A DNA stretch of 64,000 bases from Baylisascaris procyonis (lineage: Eukaryota; Nematoda; Chromadorea; Rhabditida; Ascarididae), in assembly GCA_037389465.1 (NCBI GenBank), contig JAZARR010000154.1:4216001-4280000 (forward strand), in the 5' to 3' direction. This document shows, piece after piece, positions 36,758-47,403 of this stretch (position 1 is the stretch's first letter; the number at the start of each line of letters is the position of its first letter). The translations under genes were made by a program, and so were the position numbers. The notes under the pieces are model-generated. The model ran no database searches, was not told the DNA's origin, and saw only the letters and a program-made list of their open reading frames with translations.

Positions 36758-39700
36758 ACGACACTCTCTTGTATAAATAAAAAGGGGGAGCATTAAAAGA
36801 GGGATCTTTACCGCAATAAAGACACCCGCATGTCCAAGCACAACCCATAAAGTTGTAATGACTCGAATTCCCCAAATACATCTGATCGCCGTTGTTGGAT
36901 TCTTGGGTGGTGTTGTTATCGCTTCGAGACTCTTCTTTGCTGAGAAAGCAAGAAAGATTTGCATAGCCGTTGACCTAAACAAGCACTCAATTCAGCATAA
37001 ATGGCAGGCAGTGATAAATTATGAATAAAAAAATATAAGGGACACATCGATGAACACTCAATGATACAAAGTGCTGCCAATATCCAACCGCAATCTCAAA
37101 AACTCTAAGAATCTTTACTAAGGTTTATCGACTATACTTAATGCTAATTACACCCACAAAGCTCTCAAATTTTACTATATTCCCATCAGCATTATCAAGA
37201 ATACATCCATCATACATCAATAAAACAACGAAAAATTACTTTGTTTCATCGCCTCTTAGGAGATGATAAACGGTCGCAAAAGAAACGATTGCCACAATTC
37301 CAAAACCAGATGTTAATTCACCTAACGTTCCATATAATTCAAACCATTGCTTGTCAAGCCTTGACTTTGTGCAATGTGCAACGTTTATTCGTCCATTATC
37401 ACCATTATCCACAATTCGTTTCCATTCATTCAACAACTGAAAATCCACAATTTCAGTAGTGATTCATTGAGTAACTTCCGCGTTAACCGTTCCACCTTTG
37501 TAATAATATACGTGCATTAAAATATTACTATTACTTTATGGTTATCGCAGCAAAGTTCACATTTAATAACATTAATAACTCGTTTATTACACACTCATAT
37601 TTTTGGTTGACGTTCGAGCTATCAATATTCCTTCCCATGGCTGATTTCATATTTCATCGATTAGAATCTTACTGAATGATGTTCGATTGGGTGCGACAAC
37701 ATACCATAGTTCACCTGTCCGAAGGTATGACGCCATGACAATAATGAAAATAAAGTGCAAATAAACAACACAAAAAAAGAGAACAAACATTAAAATGATA
37801 GGAAAAGAGCTAAACAATACGATGGTAGGGAAAAGGCCGAACGAAAAATTTGTTAAAAATAAAGAAAATAGATGAGTAAATTAGCTTACATATAGATGAT
37901 CATTGAAGCATGGTGTTGGTAAGCATATACCTATTTCAAATGCAGTTTTATTAGTGCTATCATGACCCGTACAATACATCATCGGATGTTCCGAGGGGAT
38001 AATCGTATCTTCTGCGGCCGCAATAATACATCCCCAGAAACGGAAATGCTGCAAATAGAGAAATTTTTTTTTGTTGAATACGAAAGAAAACGTTTGGATC
38101 CTTAATGAATCGATGAAACAAATCTCACCTTGATTTACAAGGAGAAAATGATTCGTTAAATTTGCTAAAAAGCATTGAACCTAAAATTCAAAAGGGAAGA
38201 TTTAACATCTAGAGGCAGTAATACTATCGTTAAGCCTAGAATCGAAGGTAGTTGATTAGCCTTCTCCCTTCGCTATCGGTAATTAGCTCCTTTGTCCATA
38301 CCACCATCCCGTCCTCTCCCACCTCCTATCTTCGCCACTAATCAAATCTCTAGAGAGAACTGTAAGCAAAGTAACTAATAAGTGGATGAGTTATTTCAGA
38401 AATTAGTGTAACACCATAAGAGTGTAGATATTTTTTCATTTGATGGAACTTTTTACGTAAAAAAAAAGAATCTCAAGGTTACATAAAAATTTAAGATCGA
38501 TTACGCATCACTTTTCGATAAAAATTCCGATATATTGCTATTGTGAGTGTAAATTGATCGCCGCTAAACAATTAGAACAAGATTCATTCACATTAAAGTT
38601 TAAAGTTATTTCGCACTATAACTTTAGCAATATTATTATATAATTAATATTGTCTCTAAAAAAATACACACACACATCATTAATTTCTTTTTTCTTTTCA
38701 TTAATCAATAATTGATATTTGTATAAAAAATTTCAACCCGAAAAAATTACCTTAGAATATCGTATATAAGAGCAGTATTTATAATTTTCAGAAAGGAAAA
38801 ATTATTGAAAATGAACACACTTAGCTCTATCCTGTAATAATGTTTTTTACCTGTTTACAGTAATTGACCGTAGTTTTAGACTAGATAGATCCATTCAACT
38901 GCTCAAACACTACATAAAAGTGCCAAATATATTTTTACATTTCAATCACAAATAATGTTAAGAGGTCTCGCCACATCTGTACCCTAGAGATGCGCATCTA
39001 TATAAGTATCGCATAGGATTTATTTCAAGGTGTGTGGTCGGAAAGTATATTACAAGATCATCATCGGCGACAGATCATCACTCTAATCATGAATCATGTG
39101 CGCTTGACATCAGCTCATACCCGGCTGTCACTAACAATATTCGAAGCACATAACTGCAACGATCTTAATTATAAGGAATATGAAGAACAAAGATTATAGA
39201 ATCACAAAAATTTGAAACATACCCATCGATCTCGATCTCTACTTTGTATTTGTGTCGCATCACCAGCTGCATATGATGCATAGAATAGCCGCTTCTGTAG
39301 CGGTAAGGTGTCATACGCCGATAAAAATGGCTCGACCTGTAAAGAAATCAAAGGAATTATTGAAAAATTTCCTTCATCGTTTTGATTTTTAATGATATCA
39401 ATTTTTATTCAAATAATGATAAAATAAATACAAATGAAGTGAAGAACCAAAAAGCAATATTAATGGGATTCGAATTTATTCATAGTTAAAGATAAAGGTA
39501 GTAAACTACTATTGCAGGATGAATGCAGCGTCAATGCTTGAGGATAACTCCTTGAATTAATTAAGGACTTTAAATAAAATTCGTATAAAAAATAAACCAT
39601 AAAGTGTTGCAAAGAGGATTAATTACATCATAAGATTTGAAATCTCAATTCTCTCATATATTCTTGAATGTTTGACGATCGTCTTCTCTCCTTATTAATG

Positions 39701-40197
39701 CATTTATAAAAAATCGTAGTCTGATCGATGAAATTTCTGCAGTCATATTTCATAGCTATGAGAGAAAAGAGAAAATCAACGAGATTTTTCGAATTGTTTT
39801 TCACATTAATTTTTTTTTTATAATTTCCATAATTTCTATCAAATTTCAACAGAACATTCGAATCTCTAACCTCAATTGTTGCCATATTTTAGAAAAAAAC
39901 CTCCCTCATATTTACGCTCATTTATTCTATTTAAATTTTTCTCTTCTTCTAGTTCCTCTCAACTAACTACTCTCACCTCTCCCCTTTATTAAATATCAAT
40001 AAAATAAACAAACAAACCTTAAATAAGCTATCACGACATTTATCACTAACATTACCATTTGCAGCAGTAAAAATATATTGTTGTATAGTTTCATCCGAAT
40101 ATGATAATAGATAGATATCAGAAGCATTGATAGTATGATGATAAAGGATAAGTGATATTATATTAATAAAAATAATGAATGAGAAATGAAAAGGCAT
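30545..40197 (-). CDS. NRF-6-like acyltransferase-3 membrane protein
   Basis: Predicted 672-aa multi-pass protein of the 'nose resistant to fluoxetine' family: a secreted Cys-rich NRF domain fused to an acyltransferase-3 membrane domain. In C. elegans relatives act in lipid/yolk transport and drug response; the exact substrate here is unknown. Exons in gene order: 40197-40018, 39336-39223, 38048-37890, 37436-37240, 36974-36812, 36087-35934, 35181-34932, 34661-34454, 33777-33571, 31524-31357, 30763-30545; all phases agree. The signal peptide is about 1-25 (MPFHFSFIIFINIISLIL). The NRF domain (about 45-185) holds the GICLPTPC motif. The catalytic-type GIRVITTLWVVLGH gives Arg254 and His265. The YRHRLLRLWPAY motif is at 339-350 and the CSKHWWENALFIN loop follows. 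Conserved late helices include MHRIIWSLSISWLIYAC. The usual SGxL after SVDxFF reads IGAVL. An in-frame ATG 69 bases upstream would bury the signal peptide, so 40197 was chosen. The donor at 34454 is weak (GTTGGT). Confidence 0.92.
33010..33180 (+). repeat. Dispersed repeat, copy 2 (NRF-like intron)
   Basis: TAGCTTCAGCGGTCCTCAAG is followed by an AAACAGACAGAGACAGACA tail and an AAATGCAAA stretch. It is related to copies at 26750 and 34165 and lies in the intron between 31524 and 33571. Confidence 0.55.
34165..34320 (+). repeat. Dispersed repeat, copy 3 (NRF-like intron)
   Basis: TAGCCTCAATGGTTCCCAAG is followed by a CATACAAACAGAGAAACATA tail and GCAAATGCAAA. It shares the order and spacing of blocks with copy 2 and sits in the next intron of the same gene. 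Confidence 0.55.
34711..34756. repeat. (TA)n microsatellite, 23 copies
   Basis: 46 bp of uninterrupted TA in an NRF-like intron, just upstream (in gene sense) of the exon starting at 34661. Confidence 0.95.
36675..36755. repeat. (AT)n microsatellite, about 40 copies
   Basis: 81 bp of uninterrupted AT in an NRF-like intron, 57 bp from the donor of the exon ending at 36812. It is the longest simple repeat in the window and probably length-variable. Confidence 0.95.
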
Positions 40198-41796
40198 ATC
40201 CTTGGATGAGCAAAAGGAAGATGGAATTAAGGAATTTAGATGAGGAAGGATGGAAGAAATGTTCACCCAAATAGATGAATAGAAGGAACTCTAATGAATT
40301 GCTTGCGTTAACGAAGAGCTCATCTAATGGCGTCGGTGCTTTCAAACGGGTTTCTCGCCTAATTCGCCTTCCCTTAGTTTACAAAAAAACAAAAAAAAAC
40401 CAAAAAAAAATCGGTTAATTTGAGGAGGTGATGTTTATCGAAATGAATAAAAAAATTAAATAATTAAAAAGTATAAAAAAATTATTACTCGTTTTATTTA
40501 TGAATTAATATTATTTCTTTAAAATATCAATAAATATATTTGTTATAAATGGTATCTGGAATATTAGAACTGCGAGGGAAATTTTCACCAATATGGAATA
40601 TAAGAAAATATACTCTTCGTTCAACGACAAGAGAGTTTTATGTATTTCTAAATGTCGTTCTTTTTACTGTTATGCGAAGATGAACGTTTCGATAGAAACG
40701 ATGAAACAAAGGTATACCCCACCCCTCACTGATAAAACTAGTTCATTTATTAACTTCGCTAAATATTTTATAATTTTCAAAAAAAAAAATTTTTTTTGTG
40801 TTGCTTTAAATAATATGAGAAATTACTAAATATTCACAATGCTCATCTATTTTTCATTCAAAAAGTTATTTTAATTTCCTCTTTTCGATTGAAAGATTTT
40901 CGATCTTCAATAATAAAAACAAAAATTTAAAAGAAGTGCAATGGCTCGATTGTGTCGTCATCAATAAAACTTGCTTTGTACGATCGAATATAATAGCAGT
41001 GTTTCCTTCTTTTTTTCCGAAGCCGGTCTATTACTAGTTGAATTTTGCTCTTTGATGAGAAACAACGAAACACTTTGATGACTAAAACTTGAACATGAAA
41101 GTGCGATAAGAAAAAATAAAATAACTTTTTTTTTTTAAATGATGATTGGAATGAGTTGCACTTTTTTTGTACTCTTATCACTGATATTAAATGATTATAT
41201 GAAAGATAATAGAATAATATCAATGAATATGGCTTCCTCATCGAGTCAGTAATCGTTAAATAATAAAATTTTCTTAAAAAAAAGAGAAATTTCATAAAAA
41301 GAGAAATAAAAAATAAATAATACGTTGAGAAGTAAAATAAAAATGATTTAAAAAAAAAATTGGATTATCATTTGACCTTATTGGAGAAGAAAATACGGCC
41401 GCAACGATGCAATAGCCAAATCCCTAAATATAGAGAAAAGAAAAAGACAACAAATGAAAGACTTCCTCATGAATTGCATACACCTTATATTTTCATATAA
41501 AGTCTCATGCGAAATCTTCATTTAGCACGAAAGCATGATTTGGAATGAATTTATTCGCATTCGACATTGCGAAATTGGCAACATACAAAGATGGACATAC
41601 AATCTCAAAAGTATTGTTGAGAAGGTATAAAATAAAGAAATGTAATAAAACATGAAAATTTTGAAACGCTCAAACGTATGTTGAAATGCTCAGAGATAGC
41701 ATATAAGAGATGGAAAATGAGGAAAAATTTTGTTCATATAACCTATTAAGTCATAGACAAAAAGGAACAGGTTGAATTTTGCTTTCTCCATCTATC

Positions 41797-41884
41797 CGAT
41801 CACTGATGTAAAACCGAATGGTCAGCGATATAAAACCATGTGGTCACTATTGTAAGATCATGTGGTCAATGGTGTAAAACCGAA
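41797..41884. repeat. Four-copy 22-bp tandem repeat
   Basis: Units start at about 41797, 41819, 41841 and 41863 with the pattern TGGTCANxxxTGTAAAACCxxx. The spacing is exactly 22 bp. A second direct repeat, GGAGTTAGTGGTAAA, follows near 41896 and 41943. Confidence 0.8.
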
Positions 41885-42759
41885 TAATTCTAACGGAGTT
41901 AGTGGTAAACGATTTCTGAAAGTGCTTAGTGACGGTATATTGGAGTTAGTGGTAAAGTGACCACTTGTTTCGGTAATGAATTCCATACCTTTAGTACCCT
42001 ATTTGAAAAAAAAAAAAGAATTTGCCCACGTCAACTCGACAGCATTAGCACAGTAGGTGTTACTGACGGTACTAACTAGAGATCCCCTTGTTTATATACG
42101 ATACCGTATGCTCCACATACAGATCACAGTGAAAGTAACGCAGATCAAGGGTTAGTAAAGGCAGCATACGGTTTAGTAGCCATTTTCTTTTGCATTTGAA
42201 AGTTGAAACTTCTTCGAAAAACCTTTAAATAAGCATACCTAACGAATATATTTTTTATCGATTCGATGAGGATCACACCTGAGAGGTATATACTTGAGAG
42301 ATTCAAAATTTCATTGCCTTTTTTTTGCTTTTTAAACATAATTTAGCAGTAATCAATGAGTGTATCCTTATCGCTAAAGGATTGCTGTTCGGCTTGGTGA
42401 ATGACTGCTGCAATCTTGAAAGAAAATTTTTCAATTATAACGATAAATAAATTTCGTAATCGAATAAATCTAATCGTTGGGGAATATAGCTGCAACGATT
42501 TTAAATTACGATACACTGATTTGAAATTTTGAAAACAAAATTGGCGCGAAAAATTTTATTTGAAATTGTGGACATAGTTTATTGCCCTTACCTTACGTTT
42601 GTAGTTCACGAGTAACGTCGATCATTTTCCCATTAAAGGGCATCTATTTTCTTATCGTGTAATGTTGAGTTTACGCAATGAGTTGAAGTTATATTTGATC
42701 CGTGTTAGGTTAGATTGATCCATCGATGAGGGATATAGCTCTTGAGAGAAGAGGTGAAA

Positions 42760-42970
42760 CGCCGATCCGATCGCGATCGTCTTTGATCGAAACACCAATA
42801 TATCTGTCGGCGATTCGCGATCGCGGATCATTGTGACGGTGTTGGCGGTTGTATCGGTGATAGTTGATGTCTTGTGATCGATAGTTGATCTTTTTGAGAG
42901 TGTTCTTGATCTTTTTAAGGTTGTTTTTGATCCTTCTTGATCTTTCTAAGGTTTTCTTGATCTTTTTAAG
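42760..42970. repeat. GATC-rich patch with TTGATCTTTTTAAGG units
   Basis: GATC occurs many times in about 200 bp. The left part contains inverted GATCCGATCGCGATCG and CGCGATCGCGGATC. The right part is a degenerate tandem of TTGATCTTTTTAAGGTT-like units ending in a poly-T acceptor-like sequence at 42982. Confidence 0.6.
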
Positions 42971-44619
42971 ATTTTTTTTCAGCTTCTGAAACCCTAGCAG
43001 TTTGCTTGGATGACATCGGGTCGTGCGGTGGCTGTTACTTCATCCATTTCTTCGCGAATTTGCTTCTTCTTTTCTTTTTTTTTTGTTCTAAATACGTGGT
43101 GTTATTATAAACGTTGAATTGTGAAGTGCCTTATAACCGTCGTCATGCTCGTATCGAAATGTTTGTCTGTTTGCTAGTTTCGACTCGAAAACCACTAAAA
43201 AAGAGCTTTGAATCGTTGCGGATACGGAACATGGTATGGGCAATCATACAAGAATTTTTTAATATTATAACAAAAAATTCTAAAGGATAATTTATTTAAA
43301 AAAAAAAAGTTGGTTGCACTGCAAAAGTTTTGCATTTCTGACGGATAAGAGCGCATTTATTAAAATAAGACGAATCTTTTGTTATCGATTTGCACGAGTG
43401 GTTAATTTGGAAAAATTAATGTACACGTTTATGAAATATTTTTATATTTTTTTAATAATTTTTTTAAACTTGTTTGATTTATGGGATGAAATACAAAAAA
43501 CACATATCGTATCAACTGCTTCATTCTACATAATAATTATTCATTTTCGGGTAAATGCAAAAAGCACATATCGTGCCAATTGCTTTATTCTACATAATTA
43601 TATGTATTTTCGAGATGTTTCTTTTTTGATGGTTGAGAGGTCGTTAGATGTTTTAAATTCTCATGTAGGAGGTGGGGGGGGGGGAAGAGGAGGGGTGAGG
43701 AGGGAATGAATGATATGAATATAAGAGAGAGGTTCAGGCCAGTTTTGCGATGTTTATATAGCCTCTTGTTAGGGGTATATTTCATCACTGAACGCAGCAA
43801 TGAAAGATGCGTCCTTTTTGGAATGCTTTCTCATGTTGCGATTGCTTAAATATAACGAATCGTTTTATAACGTTTCAATGGCTATGCGAATTGCTTGCGG
43901 TGACGATTTATTTCATGGTTACCTACCCAATTGGAAAAGACCTTATGTGCGCTGTTGTGTATGTATTCGAGTGTGTTGTTTGTTCGTTGGAATGGCGAAA
44001 TCAATGTAGAACCGTTTACGCCGAGGCAATTGCTCATCCGCTTCGTTTAATTTTTCCTGTTGATTCCACTCTCATTCGGGATTTATAGCTGAAAGCGATA
44101 GCGAATGGGTGACAAGGGTGTCGTCCTTCTTCACTGGCTATTTGCAGCCTCCAAATATTGCAGGAGTATGCGATGGCAAGAACAACATACACGCCTTAGA
44201 TTTACGCTTCCAGTTCTTGAGGTTGTGGATTCGAATTACTTTAGGGATAGAAATGTGATAACTTGCAAGTATGTTGATGTGTTGGTGCAGAGACTTTTTT
44301 TTTACAGGGTAGCTTTGCAAGAAGCGATTAGGTAATAAGGCGGAATTTCAAGTGTCCAATTTTTCAAGCCACTTGGCAAATAAAAGTCAACGATCGTGAT
44401 GAGGTTTTCATATTTATTTGAGGTGGATCTTTGCTTGGCGGCATACTTTAAGGGTGTGATGAAATATAAATAATAAATTTGTTTCGGCATGATTTTTCAT
44501 TGTGTTATTTTGTATCGTGAGCTTGATCCCAAAGTTTTCATCCCGACGTGTATTATGATTCAGATTGTTTTATCTGTGGCGATGCTGTATTGTTCAAATA
44601 ATAGACCTGATTTTGATAA

Positions 44620-44853
44620 TTAATTGAGGGGGTCAGTGATCGACGAGAAGCTTTCGAAAAGGAAAAAATAATCGAAGGCCAGAAGAGGAAGTGCGAAGGA
44701 GAGAGAAAGGCCGTTGAAGAGGAGATAAGAGAGCTGAAGGAGGCGCTGAAACAGGAGCAAGCTACCTCGGAAGCCATCAGAAAACAGCTCACGCATAAAG
44801 AGCTTGACGTCGATGAGATGGGTTGGTTCTTTCCAATTTCTTTTGCACAATAG
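44620..44853 (+). other. Isolated coiled-coil reading frame (orphan exon?)
   Basis: An open stretch encodes a strongly helical Glu/Lys/Arg-rich segment (FEKEKIIEGQKRKCEGERKA, then EEEIRELKEALKQEQ and SEAIRKQLTHKELDVDEM). It is richer in G+C and in codon-like triplets than its surroundings. Possible acceptors are GGTCAG at 44636 or TTGAG at 44628; donors (GTCGAT, GTTGGT, GTTCTT) are weak. It might be an exon of an undetected gene, the 5' part of the 145-aa gene, or a relic. An AATAAA lies at 45164. Confidence 0.35.
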
Positions 44854-45317
44854 TTTCTTTTGCATGATAAAGCTTTGCTTTGAAGCCGAACATAGTATAG
44901 CTTATTGTTTTGTTGGAGAGGTTGATATAAGGTTGAGGATGATGTATGTCGCCGAGAGGGGTTTCTTACCACCTTAGAGACATGTGTTGTTGAGGAAGAC
45001 TACTACACCCTGCCCCTTTTTTAGAAATAGTAGATAGGGCTAAGCTTTTAGGTGTTTAAAAAAGGACATTTTTCTAATCAGAAACTCTCAAGGACATGCC
45101 TCTAAGAAATTTGGTAGTAAGCTGACAAGATTGTGACGGACACGTTGTTCTGCAGCTGTACCCAATAAATATGGATTGTTCAGATAATCTCCCGTGGTAG
45201 TTTTGTATTGCACGGTTCACATGCAGGCATTAGTTACTCAGAACGCGGATGAATAAGTCCTTTACATTTGTATTTTTGTTGAGGGGGCCATTGGGATGGG
45301 ATGATTGCTTTAGCGTG

Positions 45318-45386
45318 ACAACGACTATCATTTATGACGAGTTGATTGCTTAACGCAATAAACTCGTCATAAATGATAGTCGTTGT
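45318..45386. other. 69-nt near-perfect hairpin
   Basis: Left arm 45318-45343 and right arm 45361-45386 are perfect 26-bp reverse complements (left begins ACAACGACTATCATTT). Inside, ATTGC at 45345 pairs with GCAAT at 45355 after one G/A mismatch, leaving a 5-nt loop TTAAC. It lies about 230 bp upstream of the 145-aa gene's first exon. Confidence 0.85.
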
Positions 45387-45607
45387 ACGATGAGAGTGTC
45401 GTAAATCGTTTTGGATACTGGGTCGATTCAGACCATATGCAAGATATTTCAGCATTTTAACAACCTCATCAAGCTGAATTGTCGAATTTTTATTAATTAA
45501 TCTTAAATCTTTGCTATGATAGACATGTAACATGCAATATAAATGAAGAAATTTCGGTTGCGATTATGGTTTCTAATTAATATTAGAATAAGTGGTAATT
45601 AATAATA

Positions 45608-45617
45608 ACGATTTCAG
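45608..45617 (+). promoter_or_regulatory. Probable trans-splice acceptor of the 145-aa gene
   Basis: ACGATTTCAG ends at 45617, 16 bases before the ATG at 45634. The closeness to the start codon suggests SL trans-splicing rather than an ordinary intron. Confidence 0.5.
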
Positions 45618-45633
45618 GTGGTATATTGGGAGG

Positions 45634-47100
45634 ATGGACGAGTTGACTTCGTTCGATAGTGACGATCCTAACGATGAGAGAAGAGATATATACCAACACC
45701 TATCAGGCGCCGATCGAGCAAAAATCGATCGAGGTTTTTCCTTCAAACATTTTATATATGAGCTAAGAATTCATTTAAGATGGTCCATCATGTTGCTGCA
45801 TTGTTAAAGATTGCATTCACGTTTTTGTTGTAGACTCCGTTGTTGGATATAACTGCGAAATATCGTTTTAATTTTGGTATTTTATTTCAGATCGAAGGCA
45901 ATTCGACGTGAAACGTTCGTTATTGAAAAGGTGCCATTGATGGCCGGCACATCAACCGCTGATGATGGCGACAAACCTGGTGAACACGAAGAAAACATAG
46001 GGAAGGTAGGTAGTTTCTTCAATTTTTTTTTAGTCGTTATTTGCGGCATCATGAAATACCTATAAAGCATTCTCGTGAATTAAGATGTACAGTGGGTTGT
46101 TTTGGGGTTTTGCTTCATCATTTTCCCCATCATTCAAGAAATAATAGATAATTTTGTTGTAAGTGGAAGTCATTTGTTCCATTTTCGTAAGCTTTGTTGT
46201 AACTATAGAATATTGCTTACTGAACAATTTCTTTAAATTATTCATTTGTTGTTTTTGCTCATTTAAAATATAGCCATCAAGAAAACGGATGAGAAGAAAA
46301 CATAGTTGAAATATAATGCGTAAATTTCATACGAGTCTGATAAATGTACTCAATATTTCGACTTCAATTTATAAGATTATAACCTCGCAAGCGAATATAA
46401 AATTATTGAGCACTGCATTCGTGGAATAAGATCAAGAATCGTAATTAAAGGAATCGACTTTCTTCTACGAGCGACGATTTTTGACCAGCCAAGAACCAAA
46501 TGTGGCAATTACATTTTAATTTGTCAGCATCCTTTCGCACATTTGGCGATGCATCTAAGCAGGCATATCGTATAGTCAGAATTAAGCGTAGGGGCTTATG
46601 AATTTTGCAAAGTTCCCAGGAATTTCTATACAGAGGAAACAAGAGATTTGGCGGAAGGTTTCTCTCTCTGGCAAGTTCAGAAAGGATGTTTTAGTGAAGA
46701 AGGAAGTTCGTTGAAAGGAATGCAGTTGATGAGTTGGGGAGTATGATGGACGATGTTTTGTTTGCTGCAGAATTGGATCTCTTTAAGTTATTTTTAGTCG
46801 AGTTGTAGTCAAGTAGGGTGAAGGATGTCATTTTTGCTACAGAATGCGCTTTTGTTGTAAGCAATGATGAATAATAGAATGTGTCGCTCAACTGCAGTCG
46901 AATTGCAGGGTGAATCTGAGACTGCGGCGGATGTGGCGTACGTATTGAGGGAGGCTAACGATGGCGGACCGCTGCCAAAGACTGTGCTTTCGACCGATCC
47001 AGTCGAGTGGAAGACGAAGAAACGCAAAGAGAAAGTCGCCACACGTATAAATACTCCGGAGAGACGTAAGAGGGTTGAGCAAATATTTGCTGTTATTTGA
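45634..47100 (+). CDS. Unrecognised charged 145-aa protein
   Basis: Four exons, 45634-45733, 45834-45864 (31 nt), 45891-46005 and 46909-47100, join in phase with good acceptors (TTTCAG, TTGTTGTAG, ATTTCAG, TTGCAG) to give 145 aa. The N-terminus is acidic (MDELTSFDSDDPNDERRD). The middle has RRETFVIEKVPLMAGTST and a Gly/Glu/Asp stretch. The C-terminus is basic (EWKTKKRKEKVATRIN, then TPERRKRVEQIFAVI). There is no signal peptide or membrane segment, so it is probably cytosolic or nuclear. I do not recognise the family. The poly(A) signal 31 bases after the stop supports the model. Exon 2 is included because exons 1 and 3 do not join in frame without it; the exon 1 donor (GTTTTT) is weak. Confidence 0.65.
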
Positions 47101-47130
47101 TTTTGATGTATTGTTGAGCGGGAAATGCCA

Positions 47131-47136
47131 AATAAA
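47131..47136 (+). terminator. Poly(A) signal AATAAA
   Basis: A perfect AATAAA lies 31 bases after the TGA of the 145-aa gene, followed by T-rich sequence. Confidence 0.7.
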
Positions 47137-47403
47137 GTTTGAAATGCTCATGCATTATTTGCATTTTTTTTCGTTGATGCTGTCAAATTTTATCTTGAAA
47201 ATTTAAACACCGATGGTACATTAGGCAGATCACAATAAGGCAAATCACCTACTAGTTGCGTTTTCGGAGTTATGAAGCGCGTGATATTGATGTAAAATTT
47301 AGCAGTGGGGGGGGGGGTTGTGAATGGCTTTTCAGTTTTCGGTGAAGTGGATGACAGTTAAATTTCGTTATTTTTTTAGAGAGATTTGAAGCAGGGAACA
47401 GTG

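Larger units (their letters stand above)
40198..45617. other. Intergenic region between NRF-like gene and the 145-aa gene
   Basis: This holds the upstream region of the NRF-like gene (-) and of the 145-aa gene (+). Distinct structures are listed separately. A pyrimidine-rich acceptor (ATTTTTTTTCAG, ending 42982) precedes an ATG at 43010, but its frame (MTSGRAVAVTSSISSRIC) runs into a poly-Phe stretch without a usable donor. Open frames at 43807-44088 and 44105-44335 have no family resemblance. Confidence 0.45.

Noticed and set aside
36590..36982. Open frames through the long (AT)n on both strands
   Set aside because: They come from the dinucleotide repeat; only 36974-36812 (-) is real exon sequence.
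41377..41423. Possible short membrane exon reading GFGYCIVAAVFSSPI (-)
   Set aside because: It has acceptor- and donor-like ends but only 47 nt, and no neighbouring exon joins it; chance is likely.
44553..44972. 139-codon minus-strand frame rich in Ser
   Set aside because: It is the antisense shadow of the charged coiled-coil frame on the + strand.
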